52,679 bases of DNA from Bifidobacterium leontopitheci (GTDB lineage: Bacteria; Actinomycetota; Actinomycetes; Actinomycetales; Bifidobacteriaceae): assembly GCF_009193355.1 (NCBI RefSeq), contig NZ_WBVT01000022.1:1-52679 (forward strand), given 5' to 3'. Positions 27,323 through 36,346 of this stretch are shown one piece after another. The stretch's first letter is position 1; the number at the start of each line of letters is the position of its first letter. The notes under the pieces were generated by a model. That model was given only the letters and a program-made list of their open reading frames with translations. It was not told the DNA's origin and did no database searches. Position numbers and translations under genes: made by a program.

Positions 27323-28384
27323 ATGAACATCCATTCACACCGCATCCCAAGATTCGTCGCGGCCGCCGCGACGACGGTCATGCTTGTCCTGAGCGCGGCA
27401 TGCGGCACGTCCTCCAATGGCGAGGACGAGAAGAAGAGCGAGGCCGTGACCGGCCCGATCACCGTGGTCGCCTCGGTCAACCAGTGGGGTTCCCTGGCCG
27501 AGCAGATCGGCGGGGACGATGTGCAAGTCACCTCGATCCTGAGTTCGACCGGCGTCGACGCCCATGATTTCGAGCCGAAGACATCCGACCTTGCGAAGCT
27601 GCAGAAGGCGCAGGTCGTGGTCTCGAACGGCGCCGGATACGACTCGTGGGCGACCAAGACGCTGGGACGCAACGCGATCGGCGTCTCCGCCGCGCAGACC
27701 GTGGGCGCGATGGAGGGCGACAACCCGCACCTGTGGTTCTCGAAGGACGCGCGCAACGGCATGGCGACCGAGCTGACGGAGGCGTTCTCGAAGCTGCTGC
27801 CAGCCAAGAAGAAGGCCTTCCAGTCGCGGCTGCGCGCGTGGAAGACCGCCGAGGGCAAGGTCGAGCAGGCCATGGACGAATTCACCAAGGACCATGACGG
27901 CGCGACGTACGCGGCGACCGAACCGGTCGTCTACTATCTGATGGCGGACATGGGTTTCGACGACGTCACCCCGAAGGGATACGCGAGCTCGGCGGCCGCC
28001 GAAGGCGAGCCGGCTCCCGCAGACCTGCAGAAGTTCCAGTCGCTGATCGAGGCGAAGGATATCGACGTGCTGGTCAACAACACGCAGGAGGCGTCCGACG
28101 CGTCGAACATGCTGACCGGCACCGCCCACCGTTCCGACGTGCCGGTGTTCGACGTCAGCGAGCAGCTTCCCGACAAGTACGATTCCCTGACCGACTGGAT
28201 CGCCGCGTTGGTGGAGGAGCTCGACGCCGCCATGGATAAGGAAGACGAGACCGATGGCGACACGACGGACGATTCCGCAAACGACAACGCGGACGGTGAC
28301 GGAGCGTCGTCAGATAACGCCACGTCCGACGACGCTCAGTCCGGCAACACCACGTCCGACGACGCCGCCACCTCATCGAACTGA
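27323..28384 (+). CDS. Metal ABC transporter substrate-binding lipoprotein
   Basis: This 353-residue lipoprotein is the cluster A-I solute-binding component of a divalent-metal importer. A signal peptide ends in the lipobox LSAAC (Cys27). Metal ligands can be placed at His81 (VDAHDFEP), His136 (GDNPHLWF), Glu200 (ATEPVVYYL) and Asp277 (VPVFDVS). The His-His-Glu-Asp set is the one found in manganese-binding members; zinc binders usually have His as third ligand. There is no His-rich loop. From about 305 on, the tail is a disordered Asp/Ser/Asn/Thr-rich extension. The ATPase and permease genes follow after a 218-bp gap. The start has GAAGAGGA upstream. Confidence 0.93.
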   Translation: MNIHSHRIPRFVAAAATTVMLVLSAACGTSSNGEDEKKSEAVTGPITVVASVNQWGSLAEQIGGDDVQVTSILSSTGVDAHDFEPKTSDLAKLQKAQVVVSNGAGYDSWATKTLGRNAIGVSAAQTVGAMEGDNPHLWFSKDARNGMATELTEAFSKLLPAKKKAFQSRLRAWKTAEGKVEQAMDEFTKDHDGATYAATEPVVYYLMADMGFDDVTPKGYASSAAAEGEPAPADLQKFQSLIEAKDIDVLVNNTQEASDASNMLTGTAHRSDVPVFDVSEQLPDKYDSLTDWIAALVEELDAAMDKEDETDGDTTDDSANDNADGDGASSDNATSDDAQSGNTTSDDAATSSN

Positions 28385-28408
28385 GTCCGCAGATACGGCC
28401 GGCAGCCG

Positions 28409-28480
28409 ACGTTGCAGTCGTACGTTGCAGTCGTACGTTGCAAGTCGTACGTCGCCGTTGTACGTCGCCGTACGACGTCT
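28409..28480. repeat. Tandem 13-bp direct repeats
   Basis: ACGTTGCAGTCGT occurs at 28409-28421 and 28422-28434. A 14-bp variant follows at 28435-28448, then two diverged units beginning ACGTCGCCGT at 28449 and 28462 and a closing ACGACGTC. The run lies just after the substrate-binding protein gene and just before the Fur/Zur-type box. Confidence 0.8.
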
Positions 28481-28500
28481 TACCTCTTCGACGTCATTAT

Positions 28501-28515
28501 TGAGAATGATTGTCA
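28501..28515. promoter_or_regulatory. Fur/Zur-type 7-1-7 box before the ABC ATPase gene
   Basis: TGAGAATGATTGTCA fits the 7-1-7 inverted-repeat pattern TGAnAATnATTnTCA shared by Fur-family regulators such as Zur. It is flanked by T and A, extending the symmetry to 17 bp. It lies 88 bp upstream of the ATPase start, not upstream of the substrate-binding protein gene, so the two parts may be differently controlled. Confidence 0.65.
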
Positions 28516-28602
28516 AAGTCTATTGCAATAATGACCGCCGTATGACCCATGCGGTCCGCGCCGCGCGTGGACCATTCACATCATCGTCAGGAGAGGCGGC
28601 AC

Positions 28603-29523
28603 ATGAGAGACAACGGGCAGCAGGAGCAGCAGGATTGCATCGTGTTCCGGGACGCCTCGATCAAACGCGGCGACCACATCATCTGGCGAAACGGCAACCT
28701 CGCCATCCCCAGCGGATCGGTCACCGCGATCGTCGGCACCAACGGAGCCGGCAAGACCACCATGATGAAAGCCGAACTGGGCCTGCTGCCGCTGGCAAGC
28801 GGCTCGCTGACCGTACTGGGCCAGCCGGCAGGCACGATGAACCACCAGATCGGATACGTGCCGCAAAGCTACACCTCTGACATCGACGCGAACCTCACCG
28901 CCGAGCAGTCGGTGCTGCTGGGGCTCATCGGCGCGCGGTTCGGCTTCCACCGTATCAGCAAGGCGCAGCGGGCCAAAGCGCATGAGGCCATGGCCTTCAC
29001 CGGCATCGAAGACAAGTCGCATTACCGGCTCTCGCAGCTCTCCGGCGGTCTCAGACAGCGCGTCGCCATCGCGCAGGCGCTCGTCTCCGACCCCAAGCTG
29101 CTGATGCTCGACGAACCGCTCGCCAATCTCGACCTCGCCAGCCAGCGTGCCATCGTGCACGTGCTGGCACGCCTCAACAAGGAGCTCGGCATGACCATCC
29201 AGGTCGTGGCCCATGACCTCAACATGCTGCTGCCGATCCTCACCGGCGCGATCTACCTGCTCGACGGACACCCGCATTACGCCGCGATGAACAAAGTGCT
29301 CGACTCCAAGCTGCTCACCCACCTGTACGGCACGACCGTGCAGGTCGTCACCACGCCGCAGGGCGACATGTTCGTCACCCCCACCCCCGACGAGGCGGAC
29401 GACGTCGTGCAGGACACCCATGCGCCGCAGGAGGTCGCCCGGTTCCACCAGCATGCCGGCCACCATGCGGACGCAGCTTCTCAGCAAGCAGCACAGCAGA
29501 CGACGGAAAGGAACGCACGATGA
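28603..29523 (+). CDS. Metal ABC transporter ATP-binding protein
   Basis: The 306-residue ATPase of the metal importer has Walker A VGTNGAGKTTMM (about 44-55), the Q-loop in IGYVPQSYTSD, the signature LSGGLRQRVAIAQAL and Walker B LLMLDEPLANLD, followed by the H-loop VVAHDLNML. This set is typical of the ZnuC/MntB class. About 60 residues after the ATPase core are variable and rich in His/Asp/Ala (HQHAGHHADAAS), a possible metal-responsive tail. The start at 28603 follows AGGAGAGGCGG. The stop overlaps the permease start by four bases (29520-29523), so the two are coupled. Confidence 0.94.
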   Translation: MRDNGQQEQQDCIVFRDASIKRGDHIIWRNGNLAIPSGSVTAIVGTNGAGKTTMMKAELGLLPLASGSLTVLGQPAGTMNHQIGYVPQSYTSDIDANLTAEQSVLLGLIGARFGFHRISKAQRAKAHEAMAFTGIEDKSHYRLSQLSGGLRQRVAIAQALVSDPKLLMLDEPLANLDLASQRAIVHVLARLNKELGMTIQVVAHDLNMLLPILTGAIYLLDGHPHYAAMNKVLDSKLLTHLYGTTVQVVTTPQGDMFVTPTPDEADDVVQDTHAPQEVARFHQHAGHHADAASQQAAQQTTERNAR

Positions 29524-30356
29524 GCGACATCGACTTCAGCTTCGACCCGAACTGGCTGGAGACGCTATCCGTCCCCTTCATGACCAACGCGTTCATCGCC
29601 GGTCTGTGCATCGCGATCGCCGCGGGCGTCATGGGATACTTCACGATTGCGCGGCATTCCACGTTCGCCGCGCACGCGCTCGCCCACATCGGGCTGCCCG
29701 GCGCGACCGGCGCAGTGCTGCTTGGTCTGCCGGTCTCCTTGGGACTGGGCGTGTTCGCGCTCGGTGGCGCGCTTGTCATCGGCGCCTTGGGCAAGCGCGC
29801 GACGCAGCGTGAGATAGCGACGGGCACGGTGCTCGCCTTCGCCACCGGTCTCGGCCTGTTCTTCGCCAGGCTGTCGTCTTCGGCGTCCCAGCAGATGCAG
29901 TCGATCCTGTTCGGCTCGATCCTGACGATCACCGACGGCCAGATCGTCGGCTTCGCGGTGTTCGACGTGGTGCTGCTCGCCGTGCTGACGCTCATCTACC
30001 GTCCGCTGCTGTTCAGCTCGGTCGACGAGCAGGTGGCGCAGGCGAAAGGCGTGCCGATCGGACTGATGAACCTCGCGTTCATGGCCATCATGGCCGGCGT
30101 GATCACCATCGCCGTGCCCGCGGTAGGCACGCTGCTGATCTTCGCGCTGGTCATCACGCCGGCCGCGACGGCGAACATCATCACCGCGTCCCCGTTCAAG
30201 GCCATGGTCACGGCGACCCTGCTGTGCCTGGTCGCGATCTGGGGTGGCCTGGTGATCGCGGCGATGTTCCCGGCACCGCCGAGCTTCATCATCGTCACGT
30301 TGTCGACGCTGTTCTGGGCTGTCGCGAAGGGTGTGAGCGCGGTTCGCAGCCGGTGA
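29520..30356 (+). CDS. Metal ABC transporter permease
   Basis: The 278-residue permease belongs to the ABC-3 family that transports zinc, manganese or iron with a cluster A-I binding protein. It has about eight membrane helices. The family motif FTIARHSTFAAHALAHIGLPG (here residues 41-61, partly quoted) lies near the N-terminus, and the cytoplasmic coupling loop is VAQAKGVPIGLMNLAFM. The helix VGTLLIFALVITPAATA is conserved in the group. It overlaps the ATPase gene, so the ATPase and permease form one operon, with the binding protein upstream. Confidence 0.94.
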   Translation: MSDIDFSFDPNWLETLSVPFMTNAFIAGLCIAIAAGVMGYFTIARHSTFAAHALAHIGLPGATGAVLLGLPVSLGLGVFALGGALVIGALGKRATQREIATGTVLAFATGLGLFFARLSSSASQQMQSILFGSILTITDGQIVGFAVFDVVLLAVLTLIYRPLLFSSVDEQVAQAKGVPIGLMNLAFMAIMAGVITIAVPAVGTLLIFALVITPAATANIITASPFKAMVTATLLCLVAIWGGLVIAAMFPAPPSFIIVTLSTLFWAVAKGVSAVRSR

Positions 30357-30388
30357 TGGGGGTGGCCGGTGATGCGGATGATTGCGGA

Positions 30389-30545
30389 AGCGGGTGACGC
30401 TCCCCCAGTCAGCCTACGGCTGACAGCGTCCTGCAATTACGGACTGCCTACGGCAGACTCAATACTGGCTCGCTGTCGCTCGCACCTCACCTACAAACAG
30501 CTCTGCTGTTTGCTGTACGGCTCGGCCCTCCACCGAGGGGGCCAA
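30389..30545. repeat. Long-form dispersed repeat
   Basis: The unit runs from AGCGGGTGACGCTCCCCCAGTCAGCC to CCCTCCACCGAGGGGGCCAA. It has the same internal order as the other long copies (GTCCTGCAAT, then TGTCGCTCGCACC, then CCTACAAACAGCTC). It follows the permease gene. Confidence 0.85.
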
Positions 30546-30586
30546 AGGCGGGATGGCCGTCCTTGCCGCTTACCGAGGATTGCGTC

Positions 30587-30685
30587 GTAATATCACAGCG
30601 GGTAGGTACACGCTGTGACGTTCAGCGACGGCAGTCAACCCGTCATCGCCTAGTAATATCACAGCGGGTAGGTACACGCTGTGAC
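30587..30685. repeat. Two identical 33-bp repeats separated by 33 bp
   Basis: 30587-30619 and 30653-30685 are identical over 33 bp and the 33-bp interval between them (30620-30652) is unrelated. Each repeat contains the inverted arms TCACAGCG and CGCTGTGA around a 10-base loop. No cas gene is in this window. The gap is otherwise filled by dispersed repeats. Confidence 0.8.
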
Positions 30686-30696
30686 AGTAGCCGCGT

Positions 30697-30755
30697 AGCG
30701 GGTGACGCTCCCCCCCACCCGCTACGCGGGAGCCCCCTCCACCGAGTGGGCCAAG
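30697..30755. repeat. Dispersed GAGGGGG-type palindromic repeat (variant)
   Basis: The unit GCGGGTGACGCTCCCCCC...GAGCCCCCTCCACCGAGTGGGCCAAG has a different inner hairpin (CCCGCTACGCGGG) and a G-to-T change in the closing palindrome. Confidence 0.7.
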
Positions 30756-30808
30756 TCCGGGACAGCACCTTGGCGCTCTAGTCTCGATGAAAGCGTCCCG
30801 CACCTCGC

Positions 30809-31354
30809 TTACAAAAGCTTGAGGACGAGGGCGTTCGCGATTGCGGCGATGCCTTCACCGCTTCCGGTGAATCCCATACCATCCGTGGTGGTCGCCGTAA
30901 CCGACACCGGGCAGCCGACGGCCTCGGACAACGCCTGTGCGGCCTCCTCGCGGCGAGCGGAGAACCTGGGCCGTCGCGCGATCACAACGACGCTCGCGGA
31001 TATGGGCCGGCACCCGTGGGCCGCCAAAGTCTCCACCGTCGTACGCAGCATCTCGGCCCCATGCTTCCCCGCACCAGAGGACCCGGCCCCGACACCGAAC
31101 AGCGTGCCGATGTCGCCGAGCCCCGCAGCGGCGAGCAACGCGTCGATGAGCGCATGCGCGGCGACGTCGCCATCGGAGTCGCCCTCGATGCCCGTACCGT
31201 CCCACTTGAGACATGCCAGCCAGAGCGGGCGCGCGGAGTCCTCAGGCGCGAACCGGTGCGCGTCGAATCCTTGCCCGATGCGCGGCATCGGCAATGAAGC
31301 GTTCAGATCGTCGAGCATACCCATCCCATCATGATTCATGCGGCCGTCCATCAT
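30809..31354 (-). CDS. ispF: 2-C-methyl-D-erythritol 2,4-cyclodiphosphate synthase
   Basis: IspF cyclises CDP-methylerythritol 2-phosphate in the non-mevalonate isoprenoid pathway. Motifs are IGQGFDAHRF (Asp and His zinc ligands), EGDSDGDVAAHALIDALLAA (His zinc ligand) and the C-terminal TATTTDGMGFTGSGEG that binds the nucleotide. The trimer-core length fits. The start is uncertain: in-frame ATGs at 31354, 31339, 31318 and 31288 all exist before the conserved PRIGQGF, and none has a strong ribosome-binding site, so the true protein may be up to 22 residues shorter than 181. It lies downstream of the CarD-like gene, gap about 100 bp, the usual actinobacterial order carD-ispF. Confidence 0.94.
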   Translation of the reverse strand: MMDGRMNHDGMGMLDDLNASLPMPRIGQGFDAHRFAPEDSARPLWLACLKWDGTGIEGDSDGDVAAHALIDALLAAAGLGDIGTLFGVGAGSSGAGKHGAEMLRTTVETLAAHGCRPISASVVVIARRPRFSARREEAAQALSEAVGCPVSVTATTTDGMGFTGSGEGIAAIANALVLKLL

Positions 31355-31457
31355 GGCCGTCCAACGTGGTCACCGGTCAAGGCCACCCATCGAAGCCTCC
31401 CCTGTCGTCGCATCCTCGCGACGACAGGGCGTATGCACATTCCGCATTCGGCTGCGG

Positions 31458-32054
31458 CTACTTGCGGCGCGACTTCTTCCCCTCGGCCTCGATGCGGGCC
31501 AGCGTGCGGTCCGCGGGCTCCTGCGGCGCCTGCGTGTGATGCTTCTCGTCGCCGGGGCGCGGCTCGCTGAAGCCCAGGTTCACGTCGAGCAGACGCTGGA
31601 TCTCGGACTCGTCGAGGTCCTCGGACAGCGCGATCTCGGAGGTGAGGATGCTACGGGCGCGGGTCAGCATGCGCTTCTCGCCGGCGGACAGGCCGTGCTC
31701 GTCCACGTCGCGCTGCGCGAGGTCGCGGACCACTTCGGCGATCTTGTTCACGTCGCCGGTGGCCAGCTTCTCGACGTTCAGCTTGTAGCGGCGGGACCAG
31801 TTCATCTCCTTCTCGACGATGGGAGTGCGCAGGATCTCGAACACCTTCGCCACCTCGTTGGCGTCGACGATGTCGCGCACACCGACCTTCTGCGCGTTCT
31901 CGACCGGGACATTGATGACCAGCCCGTCGGACGACAGCACGGACAGCTGCAGATATTCGCGCTTCACGCCCTTCACCACACGCTCGGTAATGGCCTCGAC
32001 CCTTGCCGCGCCGTGACGCGGATAGACGACCATATCGCCGACCTTGTACCCCAT
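31458..32054 (-). CDS. carD: CarD-family RNA polymerase-binding regulator
   Basis: CarD binds the RNA polymerase beta subunit and stabilises open promoter complexes, notably at rRNA promoters. The 198-residue protein begins MGYKVGDMVVYPRHGAARV, the Tudor-like RNA-polymerase interaction domain (about 1-60), with the characteristic VVYPRHG. A helical DNA-binding domain (about 70-165) follows with NWSRRYKLNVEKLATGD, where the conserved Trp wedges the minor groove, and RMLTRARSILTSEIAL. The C-terminal 30 residues are charged and variable. The start at 32054 has GGAGG. Confidence 0.95.
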   Translation of the reverse strand: MGYKVGDMVVYPRHGAARVEAITERVVKGVKREYLQLSVLSSDGLVINVPVENAQKVGVRDIVDANEVAKVFEILRTPIVEKEMNWSRRYKLNVEKLATGDVNKIAEVVRDLAQRDVDEHGLSAGEKRMLTRARSILTSEIALSEDLDESEIQRLLDVNLGFSEPRPGDEKHHTQAPQEPADRTLARIEAEGKKSRRK

Positions 32055-32181
32055 GAATCCTCCGTGAAAAAATGACATAAAACCTTACATATTATGCCAG
32101 TAAGTCTCGACCATACCGACTGGTGAGACGTGACGCGCCGCGACGTCGCGCGCGGGGGCCAAAAGTATTACCCTTTTGCAC

Positions 32182-34455
32182 ATGGCTACATTAACGAACA
32201 TCAATGAGGATATCGCCCCCGTGCCGGTGAGCCAGAGCGACCTGAGCGCGGTGAGCAATGCAACGTTCTACAACCCGCATGAGGTGCTAGGCGGCCATCT
32301 CGGCAGCGGCGACCATGCGGGCACCGTGACCATCCGCGTGCTGCGCCCGATGGCCAAGAGCGTCACCATCATCACGCAGGATGGCGAGGCGAACGCCGCG
32401 CACGAGTTCAACGGCGTGTTCGCCGCCGTCATCCCGGCGCACCGCGACGGCACCCAGCGTGACGGCTCCCCCTCGTACTCCGTGCCGGACTACCGCGTGC
32501 GCACCGTCTTCGCCGACGGCACGACGCTGGTCGAGGACGATCCGTACCGCTACCTGCCCACCATCGGCGACATGGACGCCTACCTGTTCGGCGAGGGCCG
32601 CCACGAACGGCTGTGGGAGGCGCTCGGCGCGCACGTGCGCCGTTACGACGATCCCATGGGCGGCAACGACGGCACCGCCGGCGAGCAGGTTGTCGGCACC
32701 TCGTTCTCCGTGTGGGCGCCGAACGCGCATGCCGTGCGCGTCGTCGGCAACTTCAACGGCTGGGACGGCCGCCGCCACGCCATGCGCGAGCTCGGCTCCT
32801 CCGGCATCTGGGAGCTGTTCATCCCCGGCGTGAAGGCCGGCGAGGTCTACAAGTACGAGATCCTCAACGCCAACCACGAGTGGAAGATGAAGGCCGATCC
32901 GATGGAGCGGTCGCACGAGATCCCGCCGGCGACCGGCTCGATCGTCGTGGACTCCACGCACGCCTGGCATGACGACGCCTGGATGGACCGCCGCCGCGCC
33001 ACCGACCCGCACTCCGGCCCGGTGAGCATCTACGAGGTGCACGCCGGCAGCTGGAAGAAGGGCATCGGCAACTACCGCGAGCTGGCCGACGAGCTCGTCG
33101 ACTACGTGGCCAAGGAAGGGTTCACGCACGTCGAGTTCATGCCGCTGGCCCAGCACCCGTTCTCCGGCTCGTGGGGCTATCAGGTGACCGGCTACTATGC
33201 CGTGGACTCGCGTCTGGGCGGCCCCGACGACTTCAAGTACCTGGTCGACAAGTTCCATCAGGCCGGCATCGGCGTGATCATGGACTGGGTGCCCGCGCAC
33301 TTCCCGAAGGACGACTTCGCGCTCGGCCGCTTCGACGGCACGCCGCTGTACGAGGACCCCGACCCGCTGCGCGGCGAGCACCCGGACTGGGGCACGTACG
33401 TCTTCAACTTCGGCCGTAACGAGGTGCGCAACTTCCTCGTGGCCAACGCCTGCTTCTGGCTTGACGAGTACCATGTCGACGCGCTGCGCGTGGACGCGGT
33501 CTCCTCGATGCTGTACCTCGACTACAGCCGCAACCCCGGCCAGTGGCGTCCGAACATCTACGGCGGACGCGAGAACCTGGAGGCCATCGCGTTCCTCAAG
33601 GAGGCGAACGCCACCGCGTACAAGAACAACCCCGGCATCATGATGATCGCCGAGGAGTCCACCGCGTACCCGGGCATCACCGCCCCCACGGACGCCGGCG
33701 GCCTCGGCTTCGGCCTCAAATGGAACATGGGCTGGATGCACGACACGCTCCAGTACCTGCACGAGACGCCGATCAACCGCAAGTGGCACCACAACGAGAT
33801 CACGTTCTCCATGGTCTACGCCTATTCGGAGCATTACGTGCTGCCCATCAGCCACGATGAGGTCGTGTACGGCAAGGGCTCGCTCTTCGGCAAGATGCCG
33901 GGCGACGACTGGCAGCGTTACGCGGGCGTGCGCGCCCTGTTCGCCTACCAGTGGGCGCACCCCGGCAAGAACCTCACGTTCATGGGCAACGAGGTCGCCC
34001 AGTGGGGCGAGTGGGATCATGACGGCTCCGTGGACTGGGCGTCGCTCGAGTGGCCCGACCACCGTGGCGTGCAGCGTCTCGTGGCCGACCTCAACGAGTT
34101 CTACAAGGACACGCCGGCCATCTGGAGCCAGGACTTCGACCCGGCCGGATTCCAGTGGCTCACCAGCGACGACGCCGACCACAACACGCTGAGCTTCATG
34201 CGTGTCGGCTCGCACGGCGAGACGATCGTCGTCGTGGTCAACTTCTCCGGCGAGGCATGGCAGGACTATCAGGTCCCGCTGCCCAAGGGCGGCAAGTGGA
34301 CCGAAGTGCTGACCACCGACGACAAGAAGTACGGCGGCTCCGACATCCACAACGGCACGTTCGAGGCGGTCGAGGGAGAGTACCATTCCCGCGACTGGTC
34401 GGCGAAACTCACCATTCCGGCACTGGGAGCGGTATTCTTGAAGCCTGAAGACTGA
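32182..34455 (+). CDS. glgB: 1,4-alpha-glucan branching enzyme
   Basis: GlgB forms alpha-1,6 branches in glycogen. From the ATG at 32182 it has 757 residues; a TTG two codons earlier is in frame and neither has a strong Shine-Dalgarno. Two N-terminal CBM48-like modules (about 30-120 and 170-265, with [20 protein letters not shown]) precede a GH13 barrel. The catalytic residues are in [14 protein letters not shown] (Asp438), [10 protein letters not shown] (Glu491) and ISHDE (His558, Asp559). A C-terminal beta domain ends the protein. A two-component system begins 13 bp after its stop codon, so they are probably transcribed together. Confidence 0.97.
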   Translation: MATLTNINEDIAPVPVSQSDLSAVSNATFYNPHEVLGGHLGSGDHAGTVTIRVLRPMAKSVTIITQDGEANAAHEFNGVFAAVIPAHRDGTQRDGSPSYSVPDYRVRTVFADGTTLVEDDPYRYLPTIGDMDAYLFGEGRHERLWEALGAHVRRYDDPMGGNDGTAGEQVVGTSFSVWAPNAHAVRVVGNFNGWDGRRHAMRELGSSGIWELFIPGVKAGEVYKYEILNANHEWKMKADPMERSHEIPPATGSIVVDSTHAWHDDAWMDRRRATDPHSGPVSIYEVHAGSWKKGIGNYRELADELVDYVAKEGFTHVEFMPLAQHPFSGSWGYQVTGYYAVDSRLGGPDDFKYLVDKFHQAGIGVIMDWVPAHFPKDDFALGRFDGTPLYEDPDPLRGEHPDWGTYVFNFGRNEVRNFLVANACFWLDEYHVDALRVDAVSSMLYLDYSRNPGQWRPNIYGGRENLEAIAFLKEANATAYKNNPGIMMIAEESTAYPGITAPTDAGGLGFGLKWNMGWMHDTLQYLHETPINRKWHHNEITFSMVYAYSEHYVLPISHDEVVYGKGSLFGKMPGDDWQRYAGVRALFAYQWAHPGKNLTFMGNEVAQWGEWDHDGSVDWASLEWPDHRGVQRLVADLNEFYKDTPAIWSQDFDPAGFQWLTSDDADHNTLSFMRVGSHGETIVVVVNFSGEAWQDYQVPLPKGGKWTEVLTTDDKKYGGSDIHNGTFEAVEGEYHSRDWSAKLTIPALGAVFLKPED

Positions 34456-34468
34456 AAGGCGAATAGAC

Positions 34469-35230
34469 ATGCTTAACTCTCCATCGCAGCAGGGGCTGTA
34501 CCAGCAGTCCCCCCAACATGCGGGAGCCTCCCGCCCTGCCTCGCACACGATCCTCGTGGTCGAAGACGAACCGACGCTCGCGACCGCGGTCGCGCAGCGC
34601 ATCACGGCGGAAGGCTGGACGGCGCGCGTGGCCTCGGACGGCGCAAGCGCCGTCCAGGCGGCCAAGCAGCTGCGGCCCGACCTGGTGATCATGGACATCA
34701 TGCTGCCGGTCATGGATGGTCTCGAGGCGACGAAACGCATCGTCGCCGACCGTCCGGTCCCGGTGCTGATCCTGACCGCAAGGGACGACGAAGCCGACAA
34801 GGTGATCGGCCTCGGTGCCGGCGCCGACGACTACATGACCAAGCCGTTCTCCATGCGCGAGCTGATCGCCCGCTGCAAGGCGCTGCTGCGCCGCGTGGAG
34901 CGCGCGAAGGTCATCGCGAAGAACTCCGAGAACGAGAAAATCCTCGATTTCGGCTCCCTCGTCATCGACCCTGCGCAGCGGCTGGTCACGGTCAACGGCG
35001 AGCAGGTGCACCTGACCCCCACCGAGTTCGACCTGCTGGCCACGCTGGCGCGCAAGCCGAAGTCCGTGCTCACCCGCGAGAAGCTGCTCGAAGAGGTGTG
35101 GGATTGGGTCGACGCTTCAGGCACGAGGACCGTGGATTCGCATGTCAAGGCACTGCGCCACAAGCTCGGCTCGGAGACGATTCGCACCGTGCACGGCGTG
35201 GGCTACGCGTTCGAGCCTCCGGAGCAGTGA
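34469..35230 (+). CDS. OmpR-family response regulator
   Basis: The 253-residue regulator has a receiver domain at about 27-140 (E32-D33, phospho-acceptor D76, T103, K125 in MTKPFSMRELI). A winged-helix DNA-binding domain covers about 155-250 (LTPTEFDLLATLARKPKSVL then VDSHVKALRHKLG). The 25 residues before the receiver are disordered. It is 13 bp after glgB and 7 bp before the histidine kinase, so it forms a TCS operon. The sensor lacks an obvious outer domain. The specific regulon cannot be named. Confidence 0.94.
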   Translation: MLNSPSQQGLYQQSPQHAGASRPASHTILVVEDEPTLATAVAQRITAEGWTARVASDGASAVQAAKQLRPDLVIMDIMLPVMDGLEATKRIVADRPVPVLILTARDDEADKVIGLGAGADDYMTKPFSMRELIARCKALLRRVERAKVIAKNSENEKILDFGSLVIDPAQRLVTVNGEQVHLTPTEFDLLATLARKPKSVLTREKLLEEVWDWVDASGTRTVDSHVKALRHKLGSETIRTVHGVGYAFEPPEQ

Positions 35231-35237
35231 GCAGCCG

Positions 35238-36338
35238 ATGAACGATCCGCGAAACAGGCGGACGAAGACAACCCGATTGGACCCCAAACGTCCGATCGGG
35301 TTGTTTTCGTCCCTGAAGATCGAATTGAGCGTGGTGATCGTCATGGCGACCTCCATCGCGTTCATCCTCGTATGGTTCCTGCTCAAGTACGGCTGGAGCG
35401 GCTGGATCGCCATGCCGCTGACCATGGTCGTGGCGCTCGGCATCACCTACTTCTTCTCGCGTGGCCTCATCGCGCCGCTGCGCCAGCTACGGGACGCCGC
35501 CGAAGCCATGTCGGAGGGCGACTACAGCGTGCGCGTGAAGCTCGGCACCAAAAGCAACGACGAGATCGGACAGCTCGCCCGCACGTTCAACGAGATGGCC
35601 GAGGAGCTGCAGCACGCCGACCAGATGCGCCGCGACGTGGTGGCGAACGTCAGCCATGAGCTGCGCACGCCGGTCTCCGCACTGCAGGCGATGGTCGAGA
35701 ACATGGCGGACGGCGTGGTGGAGCCGACCCCGGCGAATCTGGAGGGCATCCTCAACCAGACGCACCGGCTGTCCGACCTGATCGCCTTCCTGCTGGACCT
35801 GTCGCGCATGGAGGCGGGCGCCGCCAGCCTGAACGTCGAGAAGTTCGACCTGCTGGACTTTCTTGACGAGACGGTCGAGCCGTTGGAGATCGCCGACGCC
35901 GGGCATGCGCATGACATCGTCATGCACGTCGACGAGAACATCTGGCTGGAGGGCGACCAGGACCGTCTGCGCCAGCTGTTCACCAACATCATCGCCAACG
36001 CGCTCAAGCACTCCCCCGACGGCACGAAGGTGCTCATCGAGGCCCGCGAGAACACGAACAACGGGACCATCATCACGAACGTGGTGAACTTCGGCTCGCA
36101 GATTCCCGTCGAGGAGCGTTCCGACATCTTCCGCAGGTTCGTCAAGGGCCGCAGCACGCCGGGCACGGAGTCGGGCGGCACCGGCATCGGTCTGTCGATC
36201 GCCCGGTGGGCGGCGCAGCTGCACGGCGGCACGGTGCGCGTGGTGGACGATCCTCGCGGCGCCGACTTCGAGGTGGTGCTGCCGAAGTACCATGTCGCCG
36301 AGGACGATTCGCGCGACGTCTCGCGCACCCGGCTGTAG
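35238..36338 (+). CDS. Sensor histidine kinase (HAMP, intramembrane-type)
   Basis: The 366-residue kinase has two membrane helices, about 27-50 and 55-74, with only a few residues (KYGWSGW) between them, so no extracellular sensor. A HAMP domain lies at 77-130 and a HisKA phospho-acceptor at His140 (NVSHELRTPVSALQ). The HATPase has the N box around NIIANALKHSPDG and a GTGIGLSIARWAAQLHGG nucleotide-binding lid near the C-terminus. This short-loop layout is common in intramembrane-sensing kinases that follow cell-envelope stress. It is paired with the regulator 7 bp upstream; a UmuD-like gene begins 8 bp after its stop. The start at 35238 is preceded by GGAGCAGTGAG. Confidence 0.93.
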   Translation: MNDPRNRRTKTTRLDPKRPIGLFSSLKIELSVVIVMATSIAFILVWFLLKYGWSGWIAMPLTMVVALGITYFFSRGLIAPLRQLRDAAEAMSEGDYSVRVKLGTKSNDEIGQLARTFNEMAEELQHADQMRRDVVANVSHELRTPVSALQAMVENMADGVVEPTPANLEGILNQTHRLSDLIAFLLDLSRMEAGAASLNVEKFDLLDFLDETVEPLEIADAGHAHDIVMHVDENIWLEGDQDRLRQLFTNIIANALKHSPDGTKVLIEARENTNNGTIITNVVNFGSQIPVEERSDIFRRFVKGRSTPGTESGGTGIGLSIARWAAQLHGGTVRVVDDPRGADFEVVLPKYHVAEDDSRDVSRTRL

Positions 36339-36346
36339 GAGCTTCC

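Noticed and set aside
32287..34800. 837-codon open frame on the minus strand through glgB
   Set aside because: It lies antisense to glgB, whose GH13 catalytic motifs are complete. The antisense product is rich in Ala/Val/Arg without domain features.
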